Assembly (NCBI GenBank): GCA_016720745.1
Contig: JADKKA010000018.1
Span: 558,001-622,000 of the forward strand
Length of the DNA stretch: 64,000 nucleotides
Source: Chitinophagaceae bacterium
Lineage (GTDB): Bacteria; Bacteroidota; Bacteroidia; Chitinophagales; Chitinophagaceae
Reading direction: 5' to 3'
A program made the translations under genes and the position numbers. The notes under the pieces were generated by a model that was given only the letters and a program-made list of their open reading frames with translations, had not been told where the DNA came from and searched no databases. Position 1 is the stretch's first letter, and every line of letters starts with the position of its first letter. This document shows positions 16,106 through 24,512 of this stretch, piece by piece.

Positions 16106-17265
16106 AGTTAACTTACCATATTATTACACTCAGTATCATGTTTTCTGCCGCAATCAGTCATGCTCAAATAAAAAAATCTCCTTTTACCTGGCGTATTGCC
16201 GGAGCCATTCCACCGGCAAAGGGCGAAATCACGGCTCCGGGTGTGGCGGGTCCTGTTACCGGTATATATAATGATATCATGATAATTGCGGGAGGTGCCA
16301 ATTTCCCGGATAGTATGCCCTGGCAGGGAGGAAAAAAAAGATATTACCAGCAAGGCTATTTTTTTGCGGCCAAGGGAAAGCATTTCGTTCCGGTGAATGA
16401 AGCGTTTGAATTACCTGAACCGATCGCATATGCGGCAACCTGCTCTACACCTTCCGGAATATTTTATGCCGGAGGCGAAAATGAAAATGGAATTGCTTCC
16501 CGCTCTTACCTGCTGAAATGGGATAAGCGTATACAAAAGCTCGTTACAGATGAGTTACCAGGCTTGCCAATTGGTCTTGTCAATGCTGCCTGTGCCAATT
16601 TGGGAAATACTGTTTTTATTGCAGGGGGCGAAACAAAGGAAGGCGTTTCTGCCAGCTGCTGGTCTCTTGATTTGGAAAAAAGTAAGGATGGATGGAAAGC
16701 GTTACCAGCCTTACCTGTACCTGTTTCACATGCTGTATTAGCTGTTGTTGAGAAGGACGGATGGCCGCAGCTATTTCTTTTTGGAGGCCGAAGAAAAAAT
16801 CAATCGGGTATCAGTGAATTATATAGTGCTGTATATACATTGAATCTGCTGCAAAAAGAATGGGTGGCCAAACCTTCATTGCCTTATTCTCTGTCGGCAG
16901 GCACCGGATTGGCAGCTGGTGAAAATGAAATTTATTTATTTGGCGGAGATCAGGGCACCGTATTCAGTCAGGTGGAAAACTGCCTGGCTGCCATTAATGC
17001 TGAAACAGATGTTGTTAAAAAGCAAATACTGGTTCAAAAGAAAAATCAATTATTACTTACCCATCCCGGTTTCAGTAAAACAGTATTACATTATAATCTC
17101 TCCACCGGCATTTTCACACCTGCAGGGTCCATACCCTTTTCATCGCCGGTAACAACAACAGCTTTCTGGATAAAAAAATCCGTGATGATTCCCAGTGGAG
17201 AAATCAGGGCCGGGGTTCGGAGTCCACAGATCCTTATGGCAAAATATCGAAGCAAGCATCCATGA
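16102..17265 (+). CDS. nanM: Kelch-repeat N-acetylneuraminate mutarotase (NanM type)
   Basis: 387 residues with a signal peptide (MKLTYHIITLSIMFSAAISHA), so periplasmic. Repeated kelch blades are visible: IMIIAGGANFPD, GIFYAGGENENG, TVFIAGGETKEG, LFLFGGRRKN and EIYLFGGDQG, giving a six-bladed propeller. The GGANFPD phrase near the start is typical of the cyclically permuted mutarotase family in which NanM interconverts alpha- and beta-Neu5Ac. It would speed conversion of the alpha anomer released by the GH33 sialidase to the form used downstream. Translationally coupled on both sides by four-base ATGA overlaps with the lyase and the transporter genes. Confidence 0.9.
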   Translation: MKLTYHIITLSIMFSAAISHAQIKKSPFTWRIAGAIPPAKGEITAPGVAGPVTGIYNDIMIIAGGANFPDSMPWQGGKKRYYQQGYFFAAKGKHFVPVNEAFELPEPIAYAATCSTPSGIFYAGGENENGIASRSYLLKWDKRIQKLVTDELPGLPIGLVNAACANLGNTVFIAGGETKEGVSASCWSLDLEKSKDGWKALPALPVPVSHAVLAVVEKDGWPQLFLFGGRRKNQSGISELYSAVYTLNLLQKEWVAKPSLPYSLSAGTGLAAGENEIYLFGGDQGTVFSQVENCLAAINAETDVVKKQILVQKKNQLLLTHPGFSKTVLHYNLSTGIFTPAGSIPFSSPVTTTAFWIKKSVMIPSGEIRAGVRSPQILMAKYRSKHP

Positions 17266-18491
17266 AGCAGTCAAAACTATATCCATGGATGGTAGTTGCC
17301 CTGCTTTGGGTAGTGGCTTTGTTGAATTACCTGGACCGGCAAATGCTCAGTACCATGAAACCGGCCATGATGGCCGATATACCGGAGCTGACATCCGCAG
17401 TTAATTTCGGCTACTTAATGGGTATATTTCTCTGGGTGTATGGGGCCGTCAGTCCGTTTGCCGGTGTATTGGCAGATAAAGCGAGCCGGAAATGGATCAT
17501 CGTCGGAAGCCTCTTTGTTTGGAGCGGGGTCACATTTTTAATGGGATATGCATCAAGCTATCAGCAGCTTTACTGGCTCAGAGCATTAATGGGTGTGAGT
17601 GAAGCTTTATACATACCAGCAGGATTATCACTGATTGCAGATTATCATACCGATAAAACCAGGTCACTGGCGGTGGGAATACATATGACTGGCTTGTACA
17701 TGGGCCAGGCACTGGGTGGATTTGGTGCAACGATTGCTGACAGATTTTCCTGGCAGCAAACCTTTACTTTATTCGGTATTACCGGAATCATTTATGCAAT
17801 AATTCTGGCTTTTCTGCTGAAAGAGAAAAGAAATAGTGCCGGAGATCCATTAATGGCACCGGCCGAAAAAGTGCCGGTCTTTAAAGGTCTCGCGGTTTTG
17901 TTTACGAATATTTCATTCTGGATCATCCTGTTTTATTTTGCGATACCCAGTTTACCCGGCTGGGGTGTAAAAAACTGGCTCCCTACTTTATTTGCCGAAA
18001 ATCTGGGTATCAGTATGACCAGGGCCGGACCTCTTTCTACGATAACAATTGCCGCTTCCTCTTTTCTCGGTGTCATCTTTGGAGGATTATTATCCGACCG
18101 ATGGGTGCAAAAAAATATTCGTGGCAGAATTTATACGAGTGCGATTGGCCTGGGGCTTACCATTCCTGCCCTGATGTTTATCGGACTCGGACACTCTTTG
18201 TTTTCAGTCATTGCAGCCGCATTTTGTTTTGGTTTTGGATTTGGGATGTTTGATGCGAACAATATGCCGATTCTATGTCAGTTTGTTTCACCTAGATACC
18301 GGGCCACTGCTTATGGGATGATGAATATGGTAGGAGTGTTTGCCGGGGCATTCATCACCAACCTTTTTGGTAAATCAACTGATACGGGTAGTCTGGGTAA
18401 AGATTTTGCAATCTTATCAGGTATCGTAGCCCTGGCACTGGTTGTGCAGTTGTTGTTTTTAAAGCCCGTTGAAAAGTCAAACCCCAATTAA
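17262..18491 (+). CDS. nanT: MFS transporter, probable sialic acid importer
   Basis: 409 residues with about 12 hydrophobic helices. Major facilitator features include LNYLDRQMLSTMKP in helix 1, the loop 2-3 motif GVLADKASRKW near 68, and GGLLSDRW in the second half. This is the ACS/sialate-hexuronate branch also found in the Bacteroides nanLET operon. It would carry Neu5Ac across the inner membrane, probably with protons. Its start overlaps the mutarotase stop by four bases and the sialidase gene follows after nine, so it belongs to the same transcript. The substrate assignment rests on context. Confidence 0.87.
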   Translation: MKQSKLYPWMVVALLWVVALLNYLDRQMLSTMKPAMMADIPELTSAVNFGYLMGIFLWVYGAVSPFAGVLADKASRKWIIVGSLFVWSGVTFLMGYASSYQQLYWLRALMGVSEALYIPAGLSLIADYHTDKTRSLAVGIHMTGLYMGQALGGFGATIADRFSWQQTFTLFGITGIIYAIILAFLLKEKRNSAGDPLMAPAEKVPVFKGLAVLFTNISFWIILFYFAIPSLPGWGVKNWLPTLFAENLGISMTRAGPLSTITIAASSFLGVIFGGLLSDRWVQKNIRGRIYTSAIGLGLTIPALMFIGLGHSLFSVIAAAFCFGFGFGMFDANNMPILCQFVSPRYRATAYGMMNMVGVFAGAFITNLFGKSTDTGSLGKDFAILSGIVALALVVQLLFLKPVEKSNPN

Positions 18492-18500
18492 ATTCAGGCA

Positions 18501-19661
18501 ATGAAAAAATCGGTAATCTTAGTTTTCCTGTTGCTCGGCTTTCTGACCGGCTATAATCAAAACCCGGCAGTACCTGTTTTTGAATCGGGAAAAGAAGGCC
18601 ATAAGTCTTATCGAATCCCTGCAATAATTTCATTACCTAACGGTGATTTACTGGCATTTGCAGAGGGTCGGAAAAATAATTCCGGCGATTTCGGAGATAT
18701 CAATATTGTATTAAAAAGAAGCACTGATAAAGGAAATACCTGGGGTTCATTGCAAACAGTAGTGGACAATGAGTTACTCCAGGCCGGTAACCCGGCTCCG
18801 GTAGTAGACGTAAGAGATCCCCGATTTCCCGGCGGACGTATTTTTCTGTTTTATAATACCGGGAACAATCATGAAGGAGAAGTGCGAAAAGGAAAAGGGT
18901 TAAGAGAAGTATGGTATAAAACCTCCACAGACGGTGGTGTAACCTGGGGTGAGCCTGTTAATATCACTACTCAGGTACACCGGCCGAATCAGCCAGCGCT
19001 GAATAGTGCTTATCAGTTCAGTGAAGACTGGCGCAGTTATGCGAATACTCCCGGACATGCCATGCAGTTTCAGGAAGGAACTTACCGGGGAAGGATATTT
19101 GTGGCTGCCAATCATTCAGCAGGTGATCCGCAGAAACAGGCAGAGGATTATGATGCACACGGATTTTATTCCGATGACCATGGAGAAACTTTTCATCTGG
19201 GATCAGCTTTGCATATACCCGGAAGTAATGAATCGATCGCTGCAGAATTGGGGAAGGGTAAACTGATGATGAACAGCCGTAATCAAAAAGGACATATCCG
19301 TAGCCGTATCGTATCTGTAAGCAGTGATGGAGGGCAAACCTGGGATACCAGTTATTATGATAAAAATCTGCCTGACCCCGTTTGTCAGGGAACAATCCTG
19401 ACAATCGGAAAAAAGAAAGGAAAGAACATTCTTGCATTTTGTAATGCAGCGGATGAAAAGAAAAGAGACAATCTTACACTTCGGGTCAGTTATGATGATG
19501 GCCGGTCATGGCCGGTTGCTAAACTGATTGATAAGGCAGAACAACTGAAAGACAATGCCGCTTATTCTGATATTGTAAAATTATCAAAACGTAGTGTCGG
19601 GGTACTGTATGAGAAAAATGGTTATTCTCAGATATTATTCATTGCCGTTAAATGGAAGTAA
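18501..19661 (+). CDS. nanH: Exo-alpha-sialidase, GH33
   Basis: 386 residues with a signal peptide (MKKSVILVFLLLGFLTG). The sialidase hallmarks are a YRIP motif near 37 (first Arg of the triad), GDFGDIN with the acid/base Asp near 63, and four Asp-box turns (STDKGNTWG, STDGGVTWG, SSDGGQTWD, SYDDGRSW). NSESI/NSRNQ residues lie in the 250s, and a C-terminal AYSDI has the nucleophilic Tyr near 354. It is only the six-bladed propeller, without the N-terminal carbohydrate-binding extension of about 150 residues found in many Bacteroides sialidases. It releases terminal sialic acid from glycoconjugates in the periplasm or at the surface. Spacing of nine and ten bases to its neighbours indicates one operon. 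Confidence 0.93.
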   Translation: MKKSVILVFLLLGFLTGYNQNPAVPVFESGKEGHKSYRIPAIISLPNGDLLAFAEGRKNNSGDFGDINIVLKRSTDKGNTWGSLQTVVDNELLQAGNPAPVVDVRDPRFPGGRIFLFYNTGNNHEGEVRKGKGLREVWYKTSTDGGVTWGEPVNITTQVHRPNQPALNSAYQFSEDWRSYANTPGHAMQFQEGTYRGRIFVAANHSAGDPQKQAEDYDAHGFYSDDHGETFHLGSALHIPGSNESIAAELGKGKLMMNSRNQKGHIRSRIVSVSSDGGQTWDTSYYDKNLPDPVCQGTILTIGKKKGKNILAFCNAADEKKRDNLTLRVSYDDGRSWPVAKLIDKAEQLKDNAAYSDIVKLSKRSVGVLYEKNGYSQILFIAVKWK

Positions 19662-19671
19662 TCAAAGTAAA

Positions 19672-20853
19672 ATGAAATATTCCAACGCAGAATTGATTCA
19701 ACTACGGGATTTTTATCAGAGTCGTCTGCTTCAAAACACGATCCCTTTTTGGTTTCCCCGTTCTTATGATCGTGAATTCGGGGGTTTTTTGTTAATGAGG
19801 GATGAGGATGGAAGCTTACTGGATGATGATAAAGCTGTTTGGGTTCAGGGCAGGGCAACCTGGATGTTGTCAACATTATACAATACAGTAGAACAGCGGC
19901 AGGAATGGCTGGAAGGGGCCCGAATGGGATATGAATTTCTGAATAAGCATTGTTTTGATTCAGATGGGAAGATGTTCTTTCATGTAACCAGAGAAGGTAA
20001 TCCCATCCGGAAAAGAAGATATTTTTTCTCAGAAACTTTTTATGTGATTGCAGCGGCGGCCTATGCTAAGGCAAGTGGTGACCAGGAGGCTGCGGAAAAA
20101 GCAAGATTGATTTTCGGTAAATGTATTGAGTATGCCACCCATCCGGAATTATTACCGGCAAAATTTACCGATACACGTCCCTCAAAAGGAATTGGTGTTC
20201 CCATGATTCTGATTAATACTGCGCAGGTGCTGCGTGAAACCATTGGTGATCCCCGCTGTGATGAATGGATCAGTAAATGGATAGCTGTTATTGAAAAGGA
20301 CTTTGTAAAAGATGATATCCGCTGCGTCATGGAACAGGTGGCACCCGATGGCAGTATCATTGATCATATTGATGGCCGAACCCTGAACCCGGGGCATGCC
20401 ATTGAAGGAGCCTGGTTTATACTGCACGAAGCCATTTACAGAAACCGGGATCAGCGTTTGATCGACCTGGGCTGCAGGATGATAGATTATATGTGGGAAC
20501 GGGGTTGGGACCAGCAGTATGGTGGCATTCTTTATTTCCGGGATGTTTATCATAAGCCGGTACAGGAATACTGGCAGGATATGAAAATGTGGTGGCCGCA
20601 TAATGAAACAATCATTGCCACATTGCTGGCCTTTCTTATTACCGGGAACAGTAAATATGCCGGCATGCATCGGCAGGTGCAGGAGTATGCGTACAAGCAT
20701 TTTCCGGATACAGTACACGGAGAGTGGTATGGTTATCTTCACCGAGATGGTTCAGTAGCCCAACCGGCAAAAGGGAATCTGTTTAAAGGGCCTTTTCATT
20801 TGCCCAGACAGGAATGGTACTGCAGTCAAATACTCAGTCAGTATTTAACCTAG
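19672..20853 (+). CDS. nanE: N-acylglucosamine 2-epimerase (RnBP/AGE type)
   Basis: 393 residues; the ATG at 19672 was chosen over an upstream in-frame ATG at 19594, which lies inside the sialidase gene. The protein is an (alpha/alpha)6 barrel of the AGE family. Visible are FWFPRSYDREFGGF, VWVQGRATWMLSTLYN, LNPGHAIEGAWF with catalytic His, MKMWWPHNETI and WYGYLHRDG. It converts ManNAc to GlcNAc without phosphorylation, the step after the lyase in the Bacteroides-type pathway. This replaces the NanK/NanE-6P route of E. coli; a GlcNAc kinase is then needed from elsewhere in the genome. No signal peptide. Confidence 0.92.
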   Translation: MKYSNAELIQLRDFYQSRLLQNTIPFWFPRSYDREFGGFLLMRDEDGSLLDDDKAVWVQGRATWMLSTLYNTVEQRQEWLEGARMGYEFLNKHCFDSDGKMFFHVTREGNPIRKRRYFFSETFYVIAAAAYAKASGDQEAAEKARLIFGKCIEYATHPELLPAKFTDTRPSKGIGVPMILINTAQVLRETIGDPRCDEWISKWIAVIEKDFVKDDIRCVMEQVAPDGSIIDHIDGRTLNPGHAIEGAWFILHEAIYRNRDQRLIDLGCRMIDYMWERGWDQQYGGILYFRDVYHKPVQEYWQDMKMWWPHNETIIATLLAFLITGNSKYAGMHRQVQEYAYKHFPDTVHGEWYGYLHRDGSVAQPAKGNLFKGPFHLPRQEWYCSQILSQYLT

Positions 20854-20854
20854 T

Positions 20855-22354
20855 ATGAAAGCATTAATCGTTGCTGTATTATTCAATTATGCTGTAATTG
20901 CTCAGGTAAGTATCCCTGCACAATTCTCTGATAATATGGTATTGCAGCAGCAAAAACCTGTTTTGGTCTGGGGTAAGGGGGTGCCGGGTAATCAGGTAAT
21001 TGTTTCTCTGGGGAGCTACCAAACCAATGTAACAGTAGCCAGCGACTCCTGCTGGATAGCCGGTTTGCCTGCTCACCAGGCAGGTTCACAGGCATATAAT
21101 ATGACTATTCACTCGGGTACACAAATGTTAGAATTAAAGAATATTCTTTTTGGTGATATATGGGTTTGTACCGGCCAGAGTAATATGGAGTTTCCGGCTG
21201 AGAAAGATTTATTCTGGGGCAATGAAAAATTCAAAGCGCCGGAACCACAGATAAGATTCCTGAACCCGGTTCCCGCAGGTAAAAACATATATGGAAAACC
21301 TTATCCTGATTCCCTGATACACAGAATGAGTGCATCATCCTTCTACGAATGGAAGAACTGGCAGATTTGTAGTCCGATTACAGCAGGATCCATGAGTGCC
21401 GTGGCCTATTATTTTGCAAAAAAAGTATATCAGGAAACAGGTGTGCCAATTGGCATTATCCATCTTTCTATCGGGGGGGCACCGCTTGAAACATTTATCA
21501 GCACCGAAGCTCTTGCTGCACATGATATTTTCAGACAGAAAGTAAAAGGTAATTGGTTGAATAATTCAGCATTGCCTGTTTGGGTCAGGAGTCGTGCCCA
21601 GCAGCATATTAATGGTAACCCTGATTTTCCAACAGATGAATCGGGTCCCCAACATCCTTATAAACCAGGCTTTATTTTTGAAGCAGGGATCCGGCCCTTA
21701 CTTCAGATGGCGGTAAAAGGGATTCTATGCTATCAGGGCGAAAGTAATGCGCAGGAACCCGAAAGGGTACAGGAATATGCCATGCTCGGCAAATTAATGG
21801 TAGATGACTGGCGCATTCGGTGGAAGCAGCCTGAAATGCCATTCTATTATGTTCAGCTTTCTTCTATCGACACCCTGCAGTACAAAAGCCAGCTTTGGCC
21901 TTTATTCAGAGACGAGCAAAGAAAGATGCTTGCGCTGATTCCTTTTTCAGGGATGGCAGTAAGCAGCGATCTGGGAGCCAAAAATGATGTACATCCGGTT
22001 AATAAAAAGGACATTGGTGAAAGACTGGCAGCCTGGGCATTAAATAAAACCTATCATCAAAAAATCGGCTATTCGGGTCCGGTTCCATTGACAGCTACTT
22101 ATAAGAAAGGAAAAATTATTGTCACATTTGAATACACCGGCTCCGGTTTGCAAACAAAAGATGATCAGCCTGTACAAGGATTTTCAACTGACGGAATTCA
22201 TCAGGTACCTGTCATGATCAGAAAAAAAAAGGTTATTGCCCGCACCCGGATGATGCCGGAGTATATTTATTATGGCTGGACAGCTTACAGCGAAGGCAAT
22301 CTGTTGAATTCATCAAATCTACCAGCAGTTACCTTCAGATTAAATGTAAAGTAA
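20855..22354 (+). CDS. Sialate O-acetylesterase, SGNH family
   Basis: 499 residues with a signal peptide (MKALIVAVLFNYAVIA). After a jelly-roll start (FSDNMVLQQQKPVLVWGKG) comes the catalytic Ser motif GDIWVCTGQSNMEFP near 105-119, then GVPIGIIHLSIGGAPLE, KGILCYQGESNA and the C-terminal Asp/His region AKNDVHPVNKKDIG. It removes 9-O-acetyl groups that block sialidases. The start codon lies one base after the epimerase stop, so translation is probably coupled. It expands the locus to O-acetylated sialoglycans such as mucins. Confidence 0.92.
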   Translation: MKALIVAVLFNYAVIAQVSIPAQFSDNMVLQQQKPVLVWGKGVPGNQVIVSLGSYQTNVTVASDSCWIAGLPAHQAGSQAYNMTIHSGTQMLELKNILFGDIWVCTGQSNMEFPAEKDLFWGNEKFKAPEPQIRFLNPVPAGKNIYGKPYPDSLIHRMSASSFYEWKNWQICSPITAGSMSAVAYYFAKKVYQETGVPIGIIHLSIGGAPLETFISTEALAAHDIFRQKVKGNWLNNSALPVWVRSRAQQHINGNPDFPTDESGPQHPYKPGFIFEAGIRPLLQMAVKGILCYQGESNAQEPERVQEYAMLGKLMVDDWRIRWKQPEMPFYYVQLSSIDTLQYKSQLWPLFRDEQRKMLALIPFSGMAVSSDLGAKNDVHPVNKKDIGERLAAWALNKTYHQKIGYSGPVPLTATYKKGKIIVTFEYTGSGLQTKDDQPVQGFSTDGIHQVPVMIRKKKVIARTRMMPEYIYYGWTAYSEGNLLNSSNLPAVTFRLNVK

Positions 22355-22471
22355 GTGTATAAATGAAATTAAAAGCAAAGATGATGCGATGATAAGAGCA
22401 TGATTCAGGGCTTTTTTAATATATTTTATGTTCGGGTATAGCAGGCGGCAATAGCATTTAAATGATGAACC

Positions 22472-24496
22472 ATGATGAAATTTATTTTACTCATACTCTT
22501 GTCAGCAAAGGGAATTTTACTGCATGCACAGAGAGATACTGTGGATTTCAATACCGGCTGGGAATTCCTGGTTGATAAAAAAGGAACTGGCATTTCAGAT
22601 AAATGGTATCACACCGGTTTACAGGGAGGCAGGCCAGTAAAGCTGCCACATACCTGGAATACTGAAGCTGAAAATGAAACGCATTATGGCTGGGGATGGT
22701 ATCAGAAGAAATTTTTGCCAAAGCCCGAATGGAAGAATAAAAGCCTTGTACTTCAGTTTGGGGCCATCAATCATAGCTCAGTTATTTATTTAAATGGGAT
22801 AAAGATTGAAGAAAATACAGGAGATGGATTCAGTAAATTCTCTGTTGACCTGTCTAAATGGCTCCGGTATGGAAAAGAGAATTCCCTGACCATAGCTGTT
22901 AACAACGATTATGGAAAAAATAAAATACCCTTTGGCAGTTCATTTGACTGGCCCAACGATGGTGGTATTATTCGAAAAGTAAATTTGTTTGTGGTTGGAA
23001 AACCTGCTGCCAGCTATATAAAGGTATTACCGGTATTGAATACCAGTGACAGCTCAGGAACAGTTCGCCTCAAACTGGGTGTCGGCCAATATCAATCTCC
23101 TGCCACCAGATTGGCAGTAAAAATTCAGGAAGAGAATCAGCCCGGTAGCCAGATCATCCTGCAAACTATTGTTACGCCGGTTTGGCAGAACGGAGAACTG
23201 ATAACGGATTTTAGTTTTCCAAAGATCAACCCCTGGCATTTTGATTTCCCCAATCTTTACAAGGTTACCGTTTCGATCATGAATGGAAACCGGGTTACGG
23301 ATCAGGTATCCACCAGTTTTGGTTTCAGGGAAGTTAAACTGCTGCAGGGAAAGATATACCTGAATGGAGAAAGAGTGAAGTTAATGGGTGTGGAATGGAC
23401 TGCCGGAAGTAATCCTGATTATGGATTGGCAGAAACGGATTCTGTTATTTTGAGTCAGTGCCGTTTAATGAAACAGGTCAATACCATTTTTACAAGGCAA
23501 CATTTTCAGCAGGATGATTTGTTTTATCAATTCTGTGACCGTGAAGGCATCCTGGTGCAGCAGGAATTACCCATGTGGGGTCCGGAAACTCCGGATAATG
23601 ATACCATCAGAAAGCTGGCACAACAACAGCTCCGGAGAATGATTGATAATTACTATAACCATCCCAGTATTTTTTCCTGGGGTGTTGGCAATGAACTTCG
23701 CGGACGGGATAGTGGGATGAAAAAATTAATCACTGACCTGATTACCACAGCAAAAGCATCAGACCCCTCACGATATGCGGCATATGTCAGCAATACACTG
23801 ACACATCAGTTTTATAATCACCCTGGTTTTATACCGGATGCTGCGGCAGACGGAGATTATATAATGATGAATGAGTATGGAACCAGCTGGTGGAGTATAC
23901 CGGCAGGACAAATTCATGCGTACATGGACAGTGTTCATCAAAGCTACCCGGATAAGCCTTTCTTTATTTCTGAATTCGGATTGTGTGAGCCTAATTTTAA
24001 AGGAGGTGATCAGCGAAGAATAGAAGACCTGATTTATCATATGGCTGTCTATGAAAGCAAGCCTTATGTGGAGGGAGCGATTTATTTTGACTTAACAGAT
24101 TATAGGACACATTATCCCGGAACAAGTGAAACCGGAAAATACAGAAGAAGAATACATGGCGTGTATGATATGTATGGCAATCCAAAGCCGTCGATGCAGG
24201 TTTTAAGAGAGCTGTCATCACCTGTGGAAGTGCAGCAGGTCAGGAAATGGAAAAGCGGCAAGTTAAACCTGTTGATTTTTGGAAGCCTTGGTTTGCCTCA
24301 GCACCTGGTGAAGGGATACCGGTTATTTGTGTCAGACAGTGCGCATAATTATGCGGAAGGAAGGGCATACCAGCTGCCTGATCTGTCACCGGGCCAGCAG
24401 CTTGATTTTGAAGTCGATGATTTAAACCGGGGACAAATTTATGTTACAGTAGTCCGGCCTAACGGATATGTGGTATCGCAGAAATCTTTCTATTAA
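22472..24496 (+). CDS. Secreted GH2 beta-galactosidase-type hydrolase
   Basis: 674 residues with a signal peptide (MKFILLILLSAKGILLHA; the second ATG at 22475 is an equal candidate start). The order is sugar-binding jelly roll (residues 20-190), Ig-like domain, then TIM barrel. The acid/base Glu lies in SWGVGNELRG near 406 and the nucleophile Glu in FFISEFG near 500. The protein is compact, lacking the long C-terminal domains of LacZ. In the operon it would take off the galactose exposed by desialylation. A 117-base gap precedes it, with no clear promoter box seen. Exact linkage is inferred from context. Confidence 0.88.
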   Translation: MMKFILLILLSAKGILLHAQRDTVDFNTGWEFLVDKKGTGISDKWYHTGLQGGRPVKLPHTWNTEAENETHYGWGWYQKKFLPKPEWKNKSLVLQFGAINHSSVIYLNGIKIEENTGDGFSKFSVDLSKWLRYGKENSLTIAVNNDYGKNKIPFGSSFDWPNDGGIIRKVNLFVVGKPAASYIKVLPVLNTSDSSGTVRLKLGVGQYQSPATRLAVKIQEENQPGSQIILQTIVTPVWQNGELITDFSFPKINPWHFDFPNLYKVTVSIMNGNRVTDQVSTSFGFREVKLLQGKIYLNGERVKLMGVEWTAGSNPDYGLAETDSVILSQCRLMKQVNTIFTRQHFQQDDLFYQFCDREGILVQQELPMWGPETPDNDTIRKLAQQQLRRMIDNYYNHPSIFSWGVGNELRGRDSGMKKLITDLITTAKASDPSRYAAYVSNTLTHQFYNHPGFIPDAAADGDYIMMNEYGTSWWSIPAGQIHAYMDSVHQSYPDKPFFISEFGLCEPNFKGGDQRRIEDLIYHMAVYESKPYVEGAIYFDLTDYRTHYPGTSETGKYRRRIHGVYDMYGNPKPSMQVLRELSSPVEVQQVRKWKSGKLNLLIFGSLGLPQHLVKGYRLFVSDSAHNYAEGRAYQLPDLSPGQQLDFEVDDLNRGQIYVTVVRPNGYVVSQKSFY

Positions 24497-24512
24497 TCAG
24501 TAAATTCAGGAT